Assembly (NCBI GenBank): GCA_016716715.1
Contig: JADJVE010000007.1
Coordinates: forward strand, 124,001 to 188,000
Source: Acidobacteriota bacterium
GTDB lineage: Bacteria > Acidobacteriota > Thermoanaerobaculia > UBA5066
Reading direction: 5' to 3'
DNA: 64,000 nt
Part shown: positions 16,838 to 25,473 of the stretch, one piece after another
Layout of the letters: the number at the start of each line of letters is the position of its first letter
Position numbering within the stretch: position 1 is the first letter of the stretch
Made by a program: the position numbers and the translations under genes
Notes under the pieces: model-generated
The model's database searches: none
Told to the model about the DNA's origin: nothing
The model's input: the letters and a program-made list of their open reading frames with translations, nothing else

Positions 16838-17496
16838 TCGTCGCGATCGACGGGCCGTCGGGCGTGGGGAAGTCGACCGTGGGAAAGGCCGTTGCGGCGC
16901 GCCTCGGCGTCGCGTATCTCGACACGGGCGCGATGTACCGCGCCGTGGGCCTCGCGGCCCGGCGCTCCGGCGTGACGCTCCCGATCGCCGATCCCGCAGG
17001 CGTGGTGGATCTCGCGAACCGCCTCGACGTGCGCGTGACGGGCAGCGCGGCGGACGCCCGCACCTGGCTGGGCGGCGAGGACGTCTCGAAGGAGATCCGC
17101 ACGCCGGAGATCTCGAAGTACGCGTCCGCGGTTTCCGCGATTCCCGGCGTGCGTCGGCGGCTCGCGGGCATGCAGCGCAGCCTTGCCCTCGAGGGCGGCG
17201 GCGTGCTCGAGGGACGCGACATCGGGACGAAGGTGGTCCCGGAGACGAAGCACAAGTTCTTCCTGACCGCGACCGCCGAGGTCCGCGCGAAGCGGCGGCA
17301 CGACGAGCTCGCCGCGAAGGGCACGCCGCCGGCCTACGAGCAGGTGCTGGCGGACATGGTCGCCCGCGACCACGCGGACTCCACGCGTGCCGATTCGCCC
17401 CTGACGGACGACGGAACGTACGTCCGCGTCGACACGTCGGAGCTCACGGCCGACCAGGTCGTCGAGCGCCTTCTGGAGACCGTCGAAAAGGGCTGA
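16822..17496 (+). CDS. cmk: Cytidylate kinase
   Basis: Phosphorylates CMP and dCMP. The 224-residue protein has the P-loop GPSGVGKST at residues about 10-18, the substrate motif YLDTGAMYRAVG near 33 and VLEGRDIGTKVVP near 130, all typical of Cmk. ATG 16822 lies inside the end of rluB (16-base overlap). It is placed directly before rpsA, as in many bacteria. Confidence 0.96.
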   Translation: MARPLIVAIDGPSGVGKSTVGKAVAARLGVAYLDTGAMYRAVGLAARRSGVTLPIADPAGVVDLANRLDVRVTGSAADARTWLGGEDVSKEIRTPEISKYASAVSAIPGVRRRLAGMQRSLALEGGGVLEGRDIGTKVVPETKHKFFLTATAEVRAKRRHDELAAKGTPPAYEQVLADMVARDHADSTRADSPLTDDGTYVRVDTSELTADQVVERLLETVEKG

Positions 17497-17508
17497 ACGA
17501 AGCCCCGG

Positions 17509-17538
17509 TTGACCGTTTCCGGGCAGGGCGTCTAACAT
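17509..17538 (+). promoter_or_regulatory. Promoter for rpsA
   Basis: TTGACC at 17509-17514 and TAACAT at 17533-17538 are separated by 18 bases in the 126-base cmk-rpsA gap. This is the best sigma-70-like match in the window, as expected for a highly expressed ribosomal protein gene. The 5' leader would be about 75-80 nt and could host S1 autoregulation, though no clear structure was identified. Confidence 0.65.
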
Positions 17539-17622
17539 CAGCGGTTCTGGCCGCTTAAGCGATTGCCTCGCGGACATTTAGGCAGGCCGGAAAATCGCGA
17601 TGAGGTTAAGGAGCACGACGAC

Positions 17623-19326
17623 ATGTCGCCCACGGACCTGAGGAAGACTGGCCCCAAGGCTGAGGAAGGCGATCCCGGGGAATTCGCGCGCCTCCTCGCC
17701 GAGAGCGAACGCTCTCTGAAGGAGGGCGAGCTCATCAAGGGCCGCGTGCTTCAGGTGACGGCCGACGAGATTCTTGTGGACATCGGCTACAAGAGCGAAG
17801 GGATGATCCCGCGCTCCGAGTTCCACCACGTTCCCGCCGACAAGCTGCCGCACCCGGGCCAGGAGATCGAAGCGATCCTCGAGCGCACGGAGGGCCCGAA
17901 CGGCTACGTCGTGCTCTCGTACGAAAAGGCGCGCCGCGGGCGCGCGTGGGACATCGTGGAGGCGGCCTTCGCCGCGAACGAGCCCGTCAAGGGCCGCGTG
18001 ATCGACCGCGTGAAGGGCGGACTCTCCGTCGACATCGGCGTGCGGGCGTTCCTGCCCGGCTCCATCGCGGACTCGCGCCCGCTCAAGAACCTCGACGTCC
18101 TCAAGGGACGCGAACTCGAGTTCCGCGTCGTGTCGCTCGACAAGAAGCGCGGCAACATCGTTCTCTCGCGCAAGGCGCTCCTCGACGAGTTCGCCGAGGT
18201 CAAGAAGAAGGAAGCCGCTTCCGCGCTCGCGGACGGGCGCGTCCTCAAGGGCGTCGTCAAGAACCTCACCGACTACGGCGCGTTCGTCGACCTCGGGGGC
18301 ATCGACGGCCTCCTGCACGTCACGGACATGACGTGGGGCCGCCTCGCCCACCCGTCCGACGCCGTTCACGTCGGACAGGAGGTGGACGTCAAGGTCCTCC
18401 GCTTCGACGAGGCAAGCGGCCGCATCTCGCTCGGGATGAAGCAGCTCAAGCCCGACCCGTGGCAGGACCTCCCGTCCCACTACCCGGTCGGCGCCCGCGT
18501 CCGCGGCAAGGTCGTGTCCCTGACCGACTACGGCGCTTTCGTCGAGCTCGAGGAAGGCGTCGAAGGCCTCATCCACGTGTCCGAGATGTCGTGGACGAAG
18601 CGGGTCAAGAACCCGTCGAAGCTCCTGAACGTCGGCGACACGATCGAAGCCGTCATCGCGGATGTGAACCCCGAGACGCGCCGCCTCTCGCTCTCGCTCC
18701 GCGCGACGGAGCCGAACCCGTGGGAGCAGCTCGCCGAGAAGTTCCACATCGGCGACCGCATCACGGGCACCGTGCGCAACCTGACCGACTTCGGCGCCTT
18801 CGTCGAGATCGAGGACGGCATCGACGGGCTCATCCACGTGTCCGACATGTCCTGGGGCCGCCGCGTGAAGCACCCCTCCGAGATCCTGAAAAAGGGCGAC
18901 GAGGTCCAGGCCGTCCTCACCGCCATCGACGTCGAGAACCGCCGGATCAGCCTCTCGATCAAGGAATTCCGCCCGAACGAGTGGGAAGAGTTCGCGTCGA
19001 AGCACCAGCCCGGCGACGTCGTCGACGGCAACGTGGCGAAGGTGGCCGACTTCGGCGTCTTCGTGCGCCTGCCCGAAGGGCTCGAGGGCCTCATGCATGT
19101 CTCCGAGACGCCGCTTCCGCGCGGCGAGAAGCCCGGCAACGTCTACCACGAAGGCGATCCCGTCCGCGTGCGCATCCTGCGCATCGAGCCGGCGGAGCAG
19201 CGCATCGGGCTTTCCTCGCGCGACGTCGACCAGCCGGAAGCCGGTGCCGAGCCCGAAGCCGCGCCTTCCGAGGGCGAAGCGTCCGCCGACGACCACGTTC
19301 ACGCGGACACGGAACCGTCCGAGTAG
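17623..19326 (+). CDS. rpsA: 30S ribosomal protein S1
   Basis: Binds mRNA and delivers it to the 30S subunit. The start at ATG 17623 is chosen over an upstream in-frame ATG because AAGGAG at 17608-17613 precedes it at suitable spacing. The 567-residue protein has six S1/OB repeats: two divergent N-terminal ones (LIKGRVLQVTADEILVDIG and VKGRVIDRVKGGLSVDIG), then four close repeats with the GAFV-GLIHVS pattern, starting near residues 205, 290, 378 and 463. The tail is acidic. It follows cmk, as in many bacteria. Confidence 0.97.
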   Translation: MSPTDLRKTGPKAEEGDPGEFARLLAESERSLKEGELIKGRVLQVTADEILVDIGYKSEGMIPRSEFHHVPADKLPHPGQEIEAILERTEGPNGYVVLSYEKARRGRAWDIVEAAFAANEPVKGRVIDRVKGGLSVDIGVRAFLPGSIADSRPLKNLDVLKGRELEFRVVSLDKKRGNIVLSRKALLDEFAEVKKKEAASALADGRVLKGVVKNLTDYGAFVDLGGIDGLLHVTDMTWGRLAHPSDAVHVGQEVDVKVLRFDEASGRISLGMKQLKPDPWQDLPSHYPVGARVRGKVVSLTDYGAFVELEEGVEGLIHVSEMSWTKRVKNPSKLLNVGDTIEAVIADVNPETRRLSLSLRATEPNPWEQLAEKFHIGDRITGTVRNLTDFGAFVEIEDGIDGLIHVSDMSWGRRVKHPSEILKKGDEVQAVLTAIDVENRRISLSIKEFRPNEWEEFASKHQPGDVVDGNVAKVADFGVFVRLPEGLEGLMHVSETPLPRGEKPGNVYHEGDPVRVRILRIEPAEQRIGLSSRDVDQPEAGAEPEAAPSEGEASADDHVHADTEPSE

Positions 19327-19359
19327 CGGGGCCGCCGTGAGACGCGCGGGGTCCGCCCG

Positions 19360-20286
19360 ATGAAGCGCTCCACCGTCGCGTGGGGTGTCGCCGGCATCGG
19401 CTGCGCGTTCCTCGTTCTGCTCGTCGCGGCGGCCTTCCTCGTGAGCGGCGCCGCCGCGCGCGGAGGGACCCGGACGGACGGCCTCGGGTTCGCCCTCGGC
19501 GGCCGCGTCGGCGTCGTGGACCTCGACGGGGTGATCCTGTCCGCGGACCGCTTCCGGGAGACGCTCAAGCGCTTCCACGACGCGGCGAACGTCAAGGCCG
19601 TCGTCGTGCGCATCAATTCGCCCGGCGGCGGCGTCGCGGCCTCGCAGGAGCTCAACCGCGAGATCGCGCGCTTCCGCAAGGAGACGAAAAAGCCCGTCGT
19701 GGTGTCGATGGAATCCGTCGCGGCCTCGGGCGGCTACTACGCCGCCGTCGCGGCCGACCACATCGTCGCGAACCCCGGCACGATCACGGGATCGATCGGC
19801 GTGATCATCCAGTGGGTCAACTACGGCGACCTCCTCGAGTGGGCGAAGCTGCGCGCCGTGACGATCAAGAGCGGCGCCCTCAAGGACTCCGGCAACCCGA
19901 CGCGTCCGATCACCGACGAGGACCGCGCCTACTTCGAGGATCTCATCCAGAAGCTCCGCGCCCAGTTCGTCGGCGCCGTCACCGAGGGCCGCAAGACGAA
20001 GTTGAAGCCCGGCGCGATGGACAGGATGGCCGACGGCCGCGTCGTCACGGGCGAGGAAGCGCTGACGCTCGGCCTCGTGGACGAGATCGGCGACTACCGC
20101 GACGCCGTGGACCGGGCCGCGCGCATGGCCGGAATGTCCCTGCCCGCCGAGGTCTGGCACCCGCGGCCGCAGCGCATGGGCCTTCTCGAGTTTCTCTCCG
20201 GTGGACCTTCGGAATCTTCGATTGCGGGGCGCCTGCTCTCCGGCGCTCCGGTGGGGGGCGGATGGAACGTGTTCTTTCTGTGGTAG
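19360..20286 (+). CDS. sppA: Signal peptide peptidase SppA (S49)
   Basis: A membrane-anchored serine protease that digests cleaved signal peptides. The 308-residue product is the short single-domain form. A transmembrane helix lies at residues about 8-32. The catalytic Ser is in MESVAASGGYYAAVAAD and the catalytic Lys in TIKSGALKDSGNPTRP, as in the Ser-Lys dyad of SppA. VVRINSPGGGVAASQEL is the conserved crotonase-like motif. It overlaps the following HU-like gene by 25 bases. Confidence 0.93.
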   Translation: MKRSTVAWGVAGIGCAFLVLLVAAAFLVSGAAARGGTRTDGLGFALGGRVGVVDLDGVILSADRFRETLKRFHDAANVKAVVVRINSPGGGVAASQELNREIARFRKETKKPVVVSMESVAASGGYYAAVAADHIVANPGTITGSIGVIIQWVNYGDLLEWAKLRAVTIKSGALKDSGNPTRPITDEDRAYFEDLIQKLRAQFVGAVTEGRKTKLKPGAMDRMADGRVVTGEEALTLGLVDEIGDYRDAVDRAARMAGMSLPAEVWHPRPQRMGLLEFLSGGPSESSIAGRLLSGAPVGGGWNVFFLW

Positions 20287-20621
20287 GCCGCGGCGAAGGC
20301 ACGACCACGAAGGCCGACCTCGTCGAGGAGGTCGCGAAGGCGACCGACCTCACCAAGAAGCAGGCCGAGGTGATCGTCGAGTCCGTGTTCGACGGGATCA
20401 TCGCGTCGCTCCGCTCGGGAGAGAAAATCGAGCTGCGCGGCTTCGGGAGCTTCCGCCTGCGCCAGCGCGGGGCCCGCATCGCGCGGAACCCGAAGCGCAG
20501 CGGCGTGAAGGTCATGGTGCCGCCGAAGCGGGTGCCGTACTTCAAGCCCGGCAAGAAGCTCAAGGAGCTCATCAACCAGGCGGCTCCGGCCGCCGTGGCG
20601 GGGGAGCCGGACAAGGGCTGA
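20262..20621 (+). CDS. HU/IHF-family nucleoid DNA-binding protein
   Basis: A 119-residue DNA-bending protein. TKADLVEEVAKATDLTKKQA is the classic helical dimerisation start, ELRGFGSFRLRQRGARIARN leads into the beta arm, and FKPGKKLKELIN is the family C-terminus. The arm residues are RNPKRSGVKVMVPPKRVPY. The start is ATG 20262 inside sppA; GTG 20280 is an alternative that would remove six leader residues. HU versus IHF cannot be decided from sequence alone. The stop overlaps the HIT gene ATG. Confidence 0.9.
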   Translation: MERVLSVVGRGEGTTTKADLVEEVAKATDLTKKQAEVIVESVFDGIIASLRSGEKIELRGFGSFRLRQRGARIARNPKRSGVKVMVPPKRVPYFKPGKKLKELINQAAPAAVAGEPDKG

Positions 20622-21109
20622 TGGAGGCCCTGTTCACGCCCTGGCGCGCCGCCTACCTCGCGGGCGGCGGCGTCGACCCGGGCGGCTGCCTGTTTTGCGA
20701 GCTCCCGAAACACGACGACGCCGAGGCGCTTCTCGTGATGCGGGGCCGTCTCGCCTACGCGGTCCTGAACCGCTACCCGTACACGAACGGCCACGTCATG
20801 ATCGCGCCGTTCGCGCACCGGTCCGGCCTCGACGAGATGACGGCGGAGGAGCGCCACGAGGTCGTCGACCTGGCCGCGCGCTTCGAGGCGATCCTCCGAG
20901 AGACGTACCGCCCGCACGGCTTCAATGCCGGCCTCAACCTCGGCCGCAGCGCCGGGGCGGGCGTCGAGCACCACGCCCACCTGCACATCGTCCCGCGCTG
21001 GGACGGCGACACGAACTTCCTGACCGTCCTCGGGGGCACGCGCACGATCCCCGAGGACCTGCCGACGACGCGCTCCCGCCTCGCGGCCGCGTTCGCGCGC
21101 GCGTCGTGA
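20621..21109 (+). CDS. HIT-family hydrolase/phosphorylase (Ap4A type)
   Basis: A 162-residue nucleotide-binding protein of the histidine triad family. The triad HHAHLHIVPRW near residue 110 contains the catalytic His residues; the N-terminal CLFCELPK resembles the half zinc site of Ap4A phosphorylase-like HIT proteins. The segment LNRYPYTNGHVMIAPFAH is also typical. It probably acts on dinucleoside polyphosphates or adenylylated compounds. It is joined by overlaps to the HU-like gene before and to a small membrane protein after. Confidence 0.9.
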   Translation: MEALFTPWRAAYLAGGGVDPGGCLFCELPKHDDAEALLVMRGRLAYAVLNRYPYTNGHVMIAPFAHRSGLDEMTAEERHEVVDLAARFEAILRETYRPHGFNAGLNLGRSAGAGVEHHAHLHIVPRWDGDTNFLTVLGGTRTIPEDLPTTRSRLAAAFARAS

Positions 21110-21375
21110 CGAAGCGGCCGGGAGAGGCCGCCCTCCTCGCTCTCGTCGCGGCGGCGTTTCCGGGGGTCGGGCACGTGTTTCTCGGGCAGCGCTCCCGCGG
21201 CGCGGCGTTCTGCACGATCGTCCTCCTGACGGCCCTGACGGGCCTCGCCCTCGGCCCCTGGAACGACGTCGCGCCGCTCGCCGAGTACGCGCGGACTTTC
21301 CTGATCGTCGCGGGAATCATGCAGGCTCTTCTCGTCCTGGACGTCTTCGAGCGTGCGCGCGGGAGGCGCGGTTGA
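21106..21375 (+). CDS. Small membrane protein, TM2/DUF6677-like
   Basis: An 89-residue protein starting at GTG 21106 (GTGA overlap). Two or three hydrophobic segments are visible; the first contains AAFPGVGHVFLGQRSRGAAF, a pattern shared by TM2-like and related small membrane proteins in which a PGxGHxxxG motif precedes a second helix. It sits between the HIT gene and another small membrane protein, upstream of lpxB. The function is unknown. Confidence 0.6.
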   Translation: MTKRPGEAALLALVAAAFPGVGHVFLGQRSRGAAFCTIVLLTALTGLALGPWNDVAPLAEYARTFLIVAGIMQALLVLDVFERARGRRG

Positions 21376-21554
21376 CCGTCTTCCGCGACCACTTCTTCCT
21401 CCTCGTCTGGCTCGCGGCGCTGCTGTCGGCTTTTCTCGCGCTCCTGTGGAGAGAGGACGCCCGGACACGGCCGAGGTTCTTCCTCAAGACCTTCGGCGCG
21501 CTCGTGGGCGGATCGGTCCTCGCCGCGTGGGCGCTGTCGGCGGTGGCCCGTTGA
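21372..21554 (+). CDS. Very small membrane protein of unknown function
   Basis: A 60-residue product starting at TTG 21372, overlapping the previous stop and followed by lpxB with the same TTGA arrangement. It has two hydrophobic stretches (FFLLVWLAALLSAFLALLW and LVGGSVLAAWALSAVA) with a basic loop between. The tight overlaps on both sides support translation. No family is recognised. Confidence 0.55.
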   Translation: MTVFRDHFFLLVWLAALLSAFLALLWREDARTRPRFFLKTFGALVGGSVLAAWALSAVAR

Positions 21555-22699
21555 AGCTCCTCGTCGTCGCCGGGGAGGTTTCGGGCGACCAGCACGCCTC
21601 CGCGCTCCTCGCGGCCCTGCGGCCGCGGGTTTCGTCGCTCGACGTCTTCGGCGTCGGCGGCGAGGGCATGAAGGCGGCCGGCGCCCGCCTTCTCGCCCAC
21701 CAGAAAGACCTCGCGATCATCGGGCTCGTCGAGGCGTTCTCGAAGATCCGGTTCGCGCGGCGGCTCATCCACGCGCTCGTGGCCGAGGCGAGCCGCGAGA
21801 AGGCGGACGCCGCCGTTCTCATCGACTCGCCCGACTTCAATCTCCCGCTCGCCAGACGCCTCGCGAAGGCGGGCGTCCCCGTCGTCTTCTACGTCTCGCC
21901 GCAGGTCTGGGCCTGGCGCAAGCGCCGGGCGAAAACGATCGCCAGGCTCGGCCGGGCCGTGCTCGTCCTTTTCCGCTTCGAGAAGCGCTGGTACGACGCG
22001 CGCGGCCTCGGGGCAAACGTCACGTGGGTCGGCCATCCGCTGGTCGACGCCGCGGCCGAGGAGCTGGCGCACACCGCAGCGGCCCCGCCTTCGGGCGTCC
22101 GCCGTGTCGTCCTCATGCCGGGCTCGCGGAAAGGCGAAGTGAAGTCGATCCTTCCGGTGTTGCGTGACGCCGTCGAGATCCTTCGAAAAAGGGTGCCGGG
22201 GCTCGAGGTCGTGCTCGTCCGTGCGGACTCGGTCTCCGACGCGTTGCTCGAAGAGCTGGCCGGCCCGGCGCTCGCCGACTGGCGCGTCGTCTCGGGCAAG
22301 CACCTCGCCCTCCTCGCCGCCTCCGACGTCCTGCTCGTCGCCTCCGGAACCGCCACGGTCGAGGGCCTCCTCGCCCGCGTGCCGATGGTCGTCGTCTACA
22401 AGGTCCATCCCGTCACGTTCTGGGTCGCCCGCCGGCTCGTGAAGGTCGCGCACGTCGCGATGGCGAACATCGTGTCCGACGACGGGACGGGCCGGCGCAC
22501 GGTGCCGGAGCTCCTCCAGGAGGACGCGACGCCCGAGAACGTGGCTGCCGAGGCCGAGAAGTTACTCGCGGACGCGACCCTCGCGGCCGAGACGCGCGAG
22601 CGCCTCGCGAGGGGCGCCGCCGACCTCGGGCCGCCCGGCGCGGCAGCGCGGACCTCCGAGGCCCTGCTCGCGGCCCTCGGACAGGGGAAGGCCGCGTGA
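21551..22699 (+). CDS. lpxB: Lipid-A-disaccharide synthase
   Basis: Joins UDP-2,3-diacylglucosamine and lipid X to give the lipid A disaccharide, at the inner face of the cytoplasmic membrane. The start is TTG 21551 (LKLLVVAGEVSGDQHASALL), overlapping the previous stop. The 382 residues carry the usual LpxB signatures: GVGGEGMKAAG, IDSPDFNLPLARR, YVSPQVWAWRKRR, LMPGSRKGEV and the C-terminal VASGTATVEGLLARVPMVVVYK. It is followed by msbA through a GTGA overlap, so lipid A synthesis and flipping appear coupled. Confidence 0.95.
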   Translation: MKLLVVAGEVSGDQHASALLAALRPRVSSLDVFGVGGEGMKAAGARLLAHQKDLAIIGLVEAFSKIRFARRLIHALVAEASREKADAAVLIDSPDFNLPLARRLAKAGVPVVFYVSPQVWAWRKRRAKTIARLGRAVLVLFRFEKRWYDARGLGANVTWVGHPLVDAAAEELAHTAAAPPSGVRRVVLMPGSRKGEVKSILPVLRDAVEILRKRVPGLEVVLVRADSVSDALLEELAGPALADWRVVSGKHLALLAASDVLLVASGTATVEGLLARVPMVVVYKVHPVTFWVARRLVKVAHVAMANIVSDDGTGRRTVPELLQEDATPENVAAEAEKLLADATLAAETRERLARGAADLGPPGAAARTSEALLAALGQGKAA

Positions 22700-24585
22700 A
22701 CGACTTCCGCCGCCTCGCGACCCTGTTCAAACCGCACCGCCGCGCGGCGGTCGTCGCGATCTGCGCGATGCTCGGAGTGTCGTTCTTCACCTCCTCTGTC
22801 GCGTACCTGATCGGCCCGCTCTTCGACGAGGTGCTGTCGGCAGAGGCGAAGAGCGCCGTGATGGAGCAGACGGGGAAGACCGGCGTCGGAAACCTCGTCG
22901 GCGAGAAGGCGGCGCTGAGGCGCACGGGCGTCGCCCGCACGCTGGACCGCGGTCTCCGGACACTCGAAGAATCTTTCGGAGTCACGGAGAAGGGCCGTCG
23001 CCTCTTTCTGCCCCTTCTTCTCTTCGCGTGCTTCCTCCTCAAGAACCTCTGCACCTTCTTCGCGGAGTACCGCTTCAACGCCGTCGGCCTCGCGTTCGTG
23101 CGCGATCTTCGGCGGCGCGTTTACGAGAAGGTCCTCGGCCAGTCGGGCTCGTTCTTCGCAAAGCACCCGTCCGGCGACCTCATCGCGCGCGTCACGGGCG
23201 ACGTGGACCGCATCCAGAGCCTGTTCGGGACGGACCTCGCCGACCTCGTGCAGTCCGTCGCGACGCTCCTCGGCCTCATGGTCCTCGTCGTCTCGCTCTC
23301 GCCGGAGCTGACGGCGGCCGCGCTCCTGATCGCGCCCGCCATCGTGATCCCGGTCGTCTTGATCGCCCGGCGCCTGCGGCACCTCTCGAAGGCGGCGCGG
23401 GAGCGGATGGGCGACCTCACGGGCGTCCTGTCGGAGACGATCCGCGGGGCGCGCGTCGTGCAGGCCTACGGCGCCGAGAGCTGGGAGTCCGGCCGCTTCT
23501 CGGAGGTGAACGAGCGCACGTTCCGCCTCGCGAAGAAGGGCGCGCGCGTCATGGCGTTCGCCTCGCCGCTCGTGGAGTCCGCGTCCGTCCTCACGTTCCT
23601 CCTCCTCCTCGGTTACGCGTCCACGCGCATCGCGTCCGGGAAGATGACCCTCGGGACGTTCCTCTCGTTCGGCGTCGGCCTCGTCATGATGTACCAGCCG
23701 TTCAAGCGGGCCACGCGCACGAACCTCGCGCTCCAGCAGGCGCTCGCCTCGGCGCGGCGCGTCTTCGAGGTCCTCGACGCCCCGAACGACGTGGCCGACC
23801 GCCCGGCCGCGCCCTCGCTCGCCGTCCTCTCCCGCGAGGTCCGGTTCGAGCGCGTGACGTTTGCGTATCCGGGCGGAGCGCCCGTGCTGCACGAGATCGA
23901 CCTCGCCCTCCCGCGGGGCTCCGTCACGGCTCTCGTCGGGCCGTCGGGCGGCGGAAAGTCGACGCTCGCGTCCCTCCTGCCGCGCTTCATGGACCCGACG
24001 GCGGGCCGCGTGACCGTCGACGGGACGGACCTCCGTAACGTGACGCTGGCGTCGCTGAGGGCGCAGATCGGCCTCGTGACCCAGGACGTCGTTCTCTTCG
24101 ACGAGACGGTCCGACGCAACGTGGCGTACGGGATGCCGGACGTGGCCGACGCCAGAATCCGGGAAGCTCTCGACCACGCGAACGCGCTCGGCTTCGTGGA
24201 CGCGCTGCCCGAGGGGCTCGACGCGCGCGTGGGCGAGGGCGGAGCCCGCCTGTCGGGCGGACAGCGGCAGAGGCTCGCGATCGCGCGCGCGCTCCTGAAA
24301 GACCCGCCGATCCTCGTCCTCGACGAGGCGACGTCGGCACTCGACGCCGAGAGCGAGCGTGCCGTACAGGAGGCGCTCGAGCGGCTCATGGCGGGACGGA
24401 CGACGCTCGTCATCGCGCACCGGCTCTCCACGGTCCGCCGCGCCGACCAGCTCGTCGTGATCGAGGCGGGCCGCATCATCGAGCGCGGCTCGCACGGCGA
24501 CCTCCTCGCGACGGGAGGGTTGTATCGTCGGCTCCACGACCTGCAGGTCTTCGAGAACGGAGACGGCGGGGGAGGAGTCTCATGA
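22696..24585 (+). CDS. msbA: Lipid A export ABC transporter, MsbA-like
   Basis: A 629-residue half-transporter with an N-terminal six-helix exporter domain (residues about 1-360) and an ATPase domain. Walker A is GPSGGGKST near 417, the Q-loop IGLVTQDVVLFDE, the signature ARLSGGQRQRLAIARALL and Walker B PPILVLDEATSALDAES, followed by the H-loop in TTLVIAHRLSTV. It probably flips lipid A-core across the inner membrane as a dimer. The neighbour lpxB supports this over a drug-export role. Loop 1 is enlarged by about 45 residues (EAKSAVMEQTGKTGVGN and beyond). Confidence 0.88.
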   Translation: MNDFRRLATLFKPHRRAAVVAICAMLGVSFFTSSVAYLIGPLFDEVLSAEAKSAVMEQTGKTGVGNLVGEKAALRRTGVARTLDRGLRTLEESFGVTEKGRRLFLPLLLFACFLLKNLCTFFAEYRFNAVGLAFVRDLRRRVYEKVLGQSGSFFAKHPSGDLIARVTGDVDRIQSLFGTDLADLVQSVATLLGLMVLVVSLSPELTAAALLIAPAIVIPVVLIARRLRHLSKAARERMGDLTGVLSETIRGARVVQAYGAESWESGRFSEVNERTFRLAKKGARVMAFASPLVESASVLTFLLLLGYASTRIASGKMTLGTFLSFGVGLVMMYQPFKRATRTNLALQQALASARRVFEVLDAPNDVADRPAAPSLAVLSREVRFERVTFAYPGGAPVLHEIDLALPRGSVTALVGPSGGGKSTLASLLPRFMDPTAGRVTVDGTDLRNVTLASLRAQIGLVTQDVVLFDETVRRNVAYGMPDVADARIREALDHANALGFVDALPEGLDARVGEGGARLSGGQRQRLAIARALLKDPPILVLDEATSALDAESERAVQEALERLMAGRTTLVIAHRLSTVRRADQLVVIEAGRIIERGSHGDLLATGGLYRRLHDLQVFENGDGGGGVS

Positions 24586-25463
24586 AATCCATGACCGGGT
24601 TCGGCAAGGCGGCCGGCACGCTGCCCGACGGCACCGAGGTGAGCGTCGTCGTGAAGGGCGTGAACCACCGCTTCCTCGATCTCGGCCTCAAGCTCCGCGA
24701 CGAGTACGCCTCGGCCGAGCCCGCGATCCGCAGAGCGGTGGCGAAGGTCGTACAGAGGGGTCACGTCGACGTGCTGATCCGGACCACGAAACCCGCGAGC
24801 GCGGCCGCAACGGCCCGCATCGACATGGACGCCGCGGAGAAATATGCGAGGGAGTGGAGAGAAGATTCTTTGAAAAGGGGATTGCCGGCGGATCTCTCGG
24901 CGAGGGACCTCCTCGCGCTGCCGGGGGTCGTGCGGTCGGACGACGCCGGAGCCGCGCCTGATTCCACTTTCGAAGAATCTCTTCTTCCGATCGTCGATGA
25001 AGCCCTCCAGGACTTCGATGCCGCCCGGGCGCGCGAAGGGGCCGCTCTCTCTCTTACCTTCAAAGAAATTCTTCAAAGGATCGACGCCGGGGTGGCCCGT
25101 CTCGACGCGGAACGAGTCGGCATTTCCGACCGCATTCAAAGCAATCTCCGAGAGCGCATCGAGAAGCTGGCCGCCGGCATCCCGCTCGACGAGGGGCGGC
25201 TCGCTCAGGAAGTCGCCCAGCTGGCGGACCGCGCGGACATCACGGAGGAGATCGACCGGTTGAAGACGCACCTCACGGAGGCGAGGCGTCTCCTCGCGGC
25301 GGACGGCGCGATCGGCCGCCGCCTCGACCATCTCGCGCAGGAGCTGCATCGCGAGGTCAACACGTCCGGCTCCAAGGTGCGGGAGGCGGGCGCGACGAAG
25401 CTCGTCCTCGACCTGAAGTCCGAGCTCGAAGCCTTCAAGGAACAGGTCCAGAACGTCGAATGA
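24582..25463 (+). CDS. yicC: YicC/YloC-family endoribonuclease
   Basis: A 293-residue protein with the conserved start MKSMTGFGKA, the middle VKGVNHRFLDLGLKLRDEYA and the C-terminal DUF1732 block (DITEEIDRLKTHLTEARRLL; HREVNTSGSKVREA). Members of this family are RNA endonucleases, shown for E. coli YicC. It sits upstream of gmk and rpoZ, its common neighbours. Three copies of the dispersed repeat lie in its middle part, where they encode EDSLKRG, STFEESLLP and LTFKEILQ without disturbing the frame. Confidence 0.93.
   Translation: MKSMTGFGKAAGTLPDGTEVSVVVKGVNHRFLDLGLKLRDEYASAEPAIRRAVAKVVQRGHVDVLIRTTKPASAAATARIDMDAAEKYAREWREDSLKRGLPADLSARDLLALPGVVRSDDAGAAPDSTFEESLLPIVDEALQDFDAARAREGAALSLTFKEILQRIDAGVARLDAERVGISDRIQSNLRERIEKLAAGIPLDEGRLAQEVAQLADRADITEEIDRLKTHLTEARRLLAADGAIGRRLDHLAQELHREVNTSGSKVREAGATKLVLDLKSELEAFKEQVQNVE
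24859..24988. repeat. Inverted pair of dispersed repeat inside yicC
   Basis: The direct copy 24859-24880 reads GAAGATTCTTTGAAAAGGGG. The reverse copy 24966-24988 reads ACTTTCGAAGAATCTCTTC. They are 85 bases apart and both in frame. Confidence 0.65.
25054..25080 (-). repeat. Third dispersed repeat copy in yicC
   Basis: Reverse orientation, reading ACCTTCAAAGAAATTCTTC on the + strand; it encodes LTFKEILQ. It lies 65 bases after the previous reverse copy and could compete with it for the direct copy at 24859. Confidence 0.65.
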
Positions 25464-25473
25464 GAGACGCCCG

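Noticed and set aside
22968..22985. CGAAGAATCTTTCGG in msbA, similar to a reverse repeat copy
   Set aside because: A short partial match without the CACC end; not separable from chance or from codon needs in the enlarged loop.
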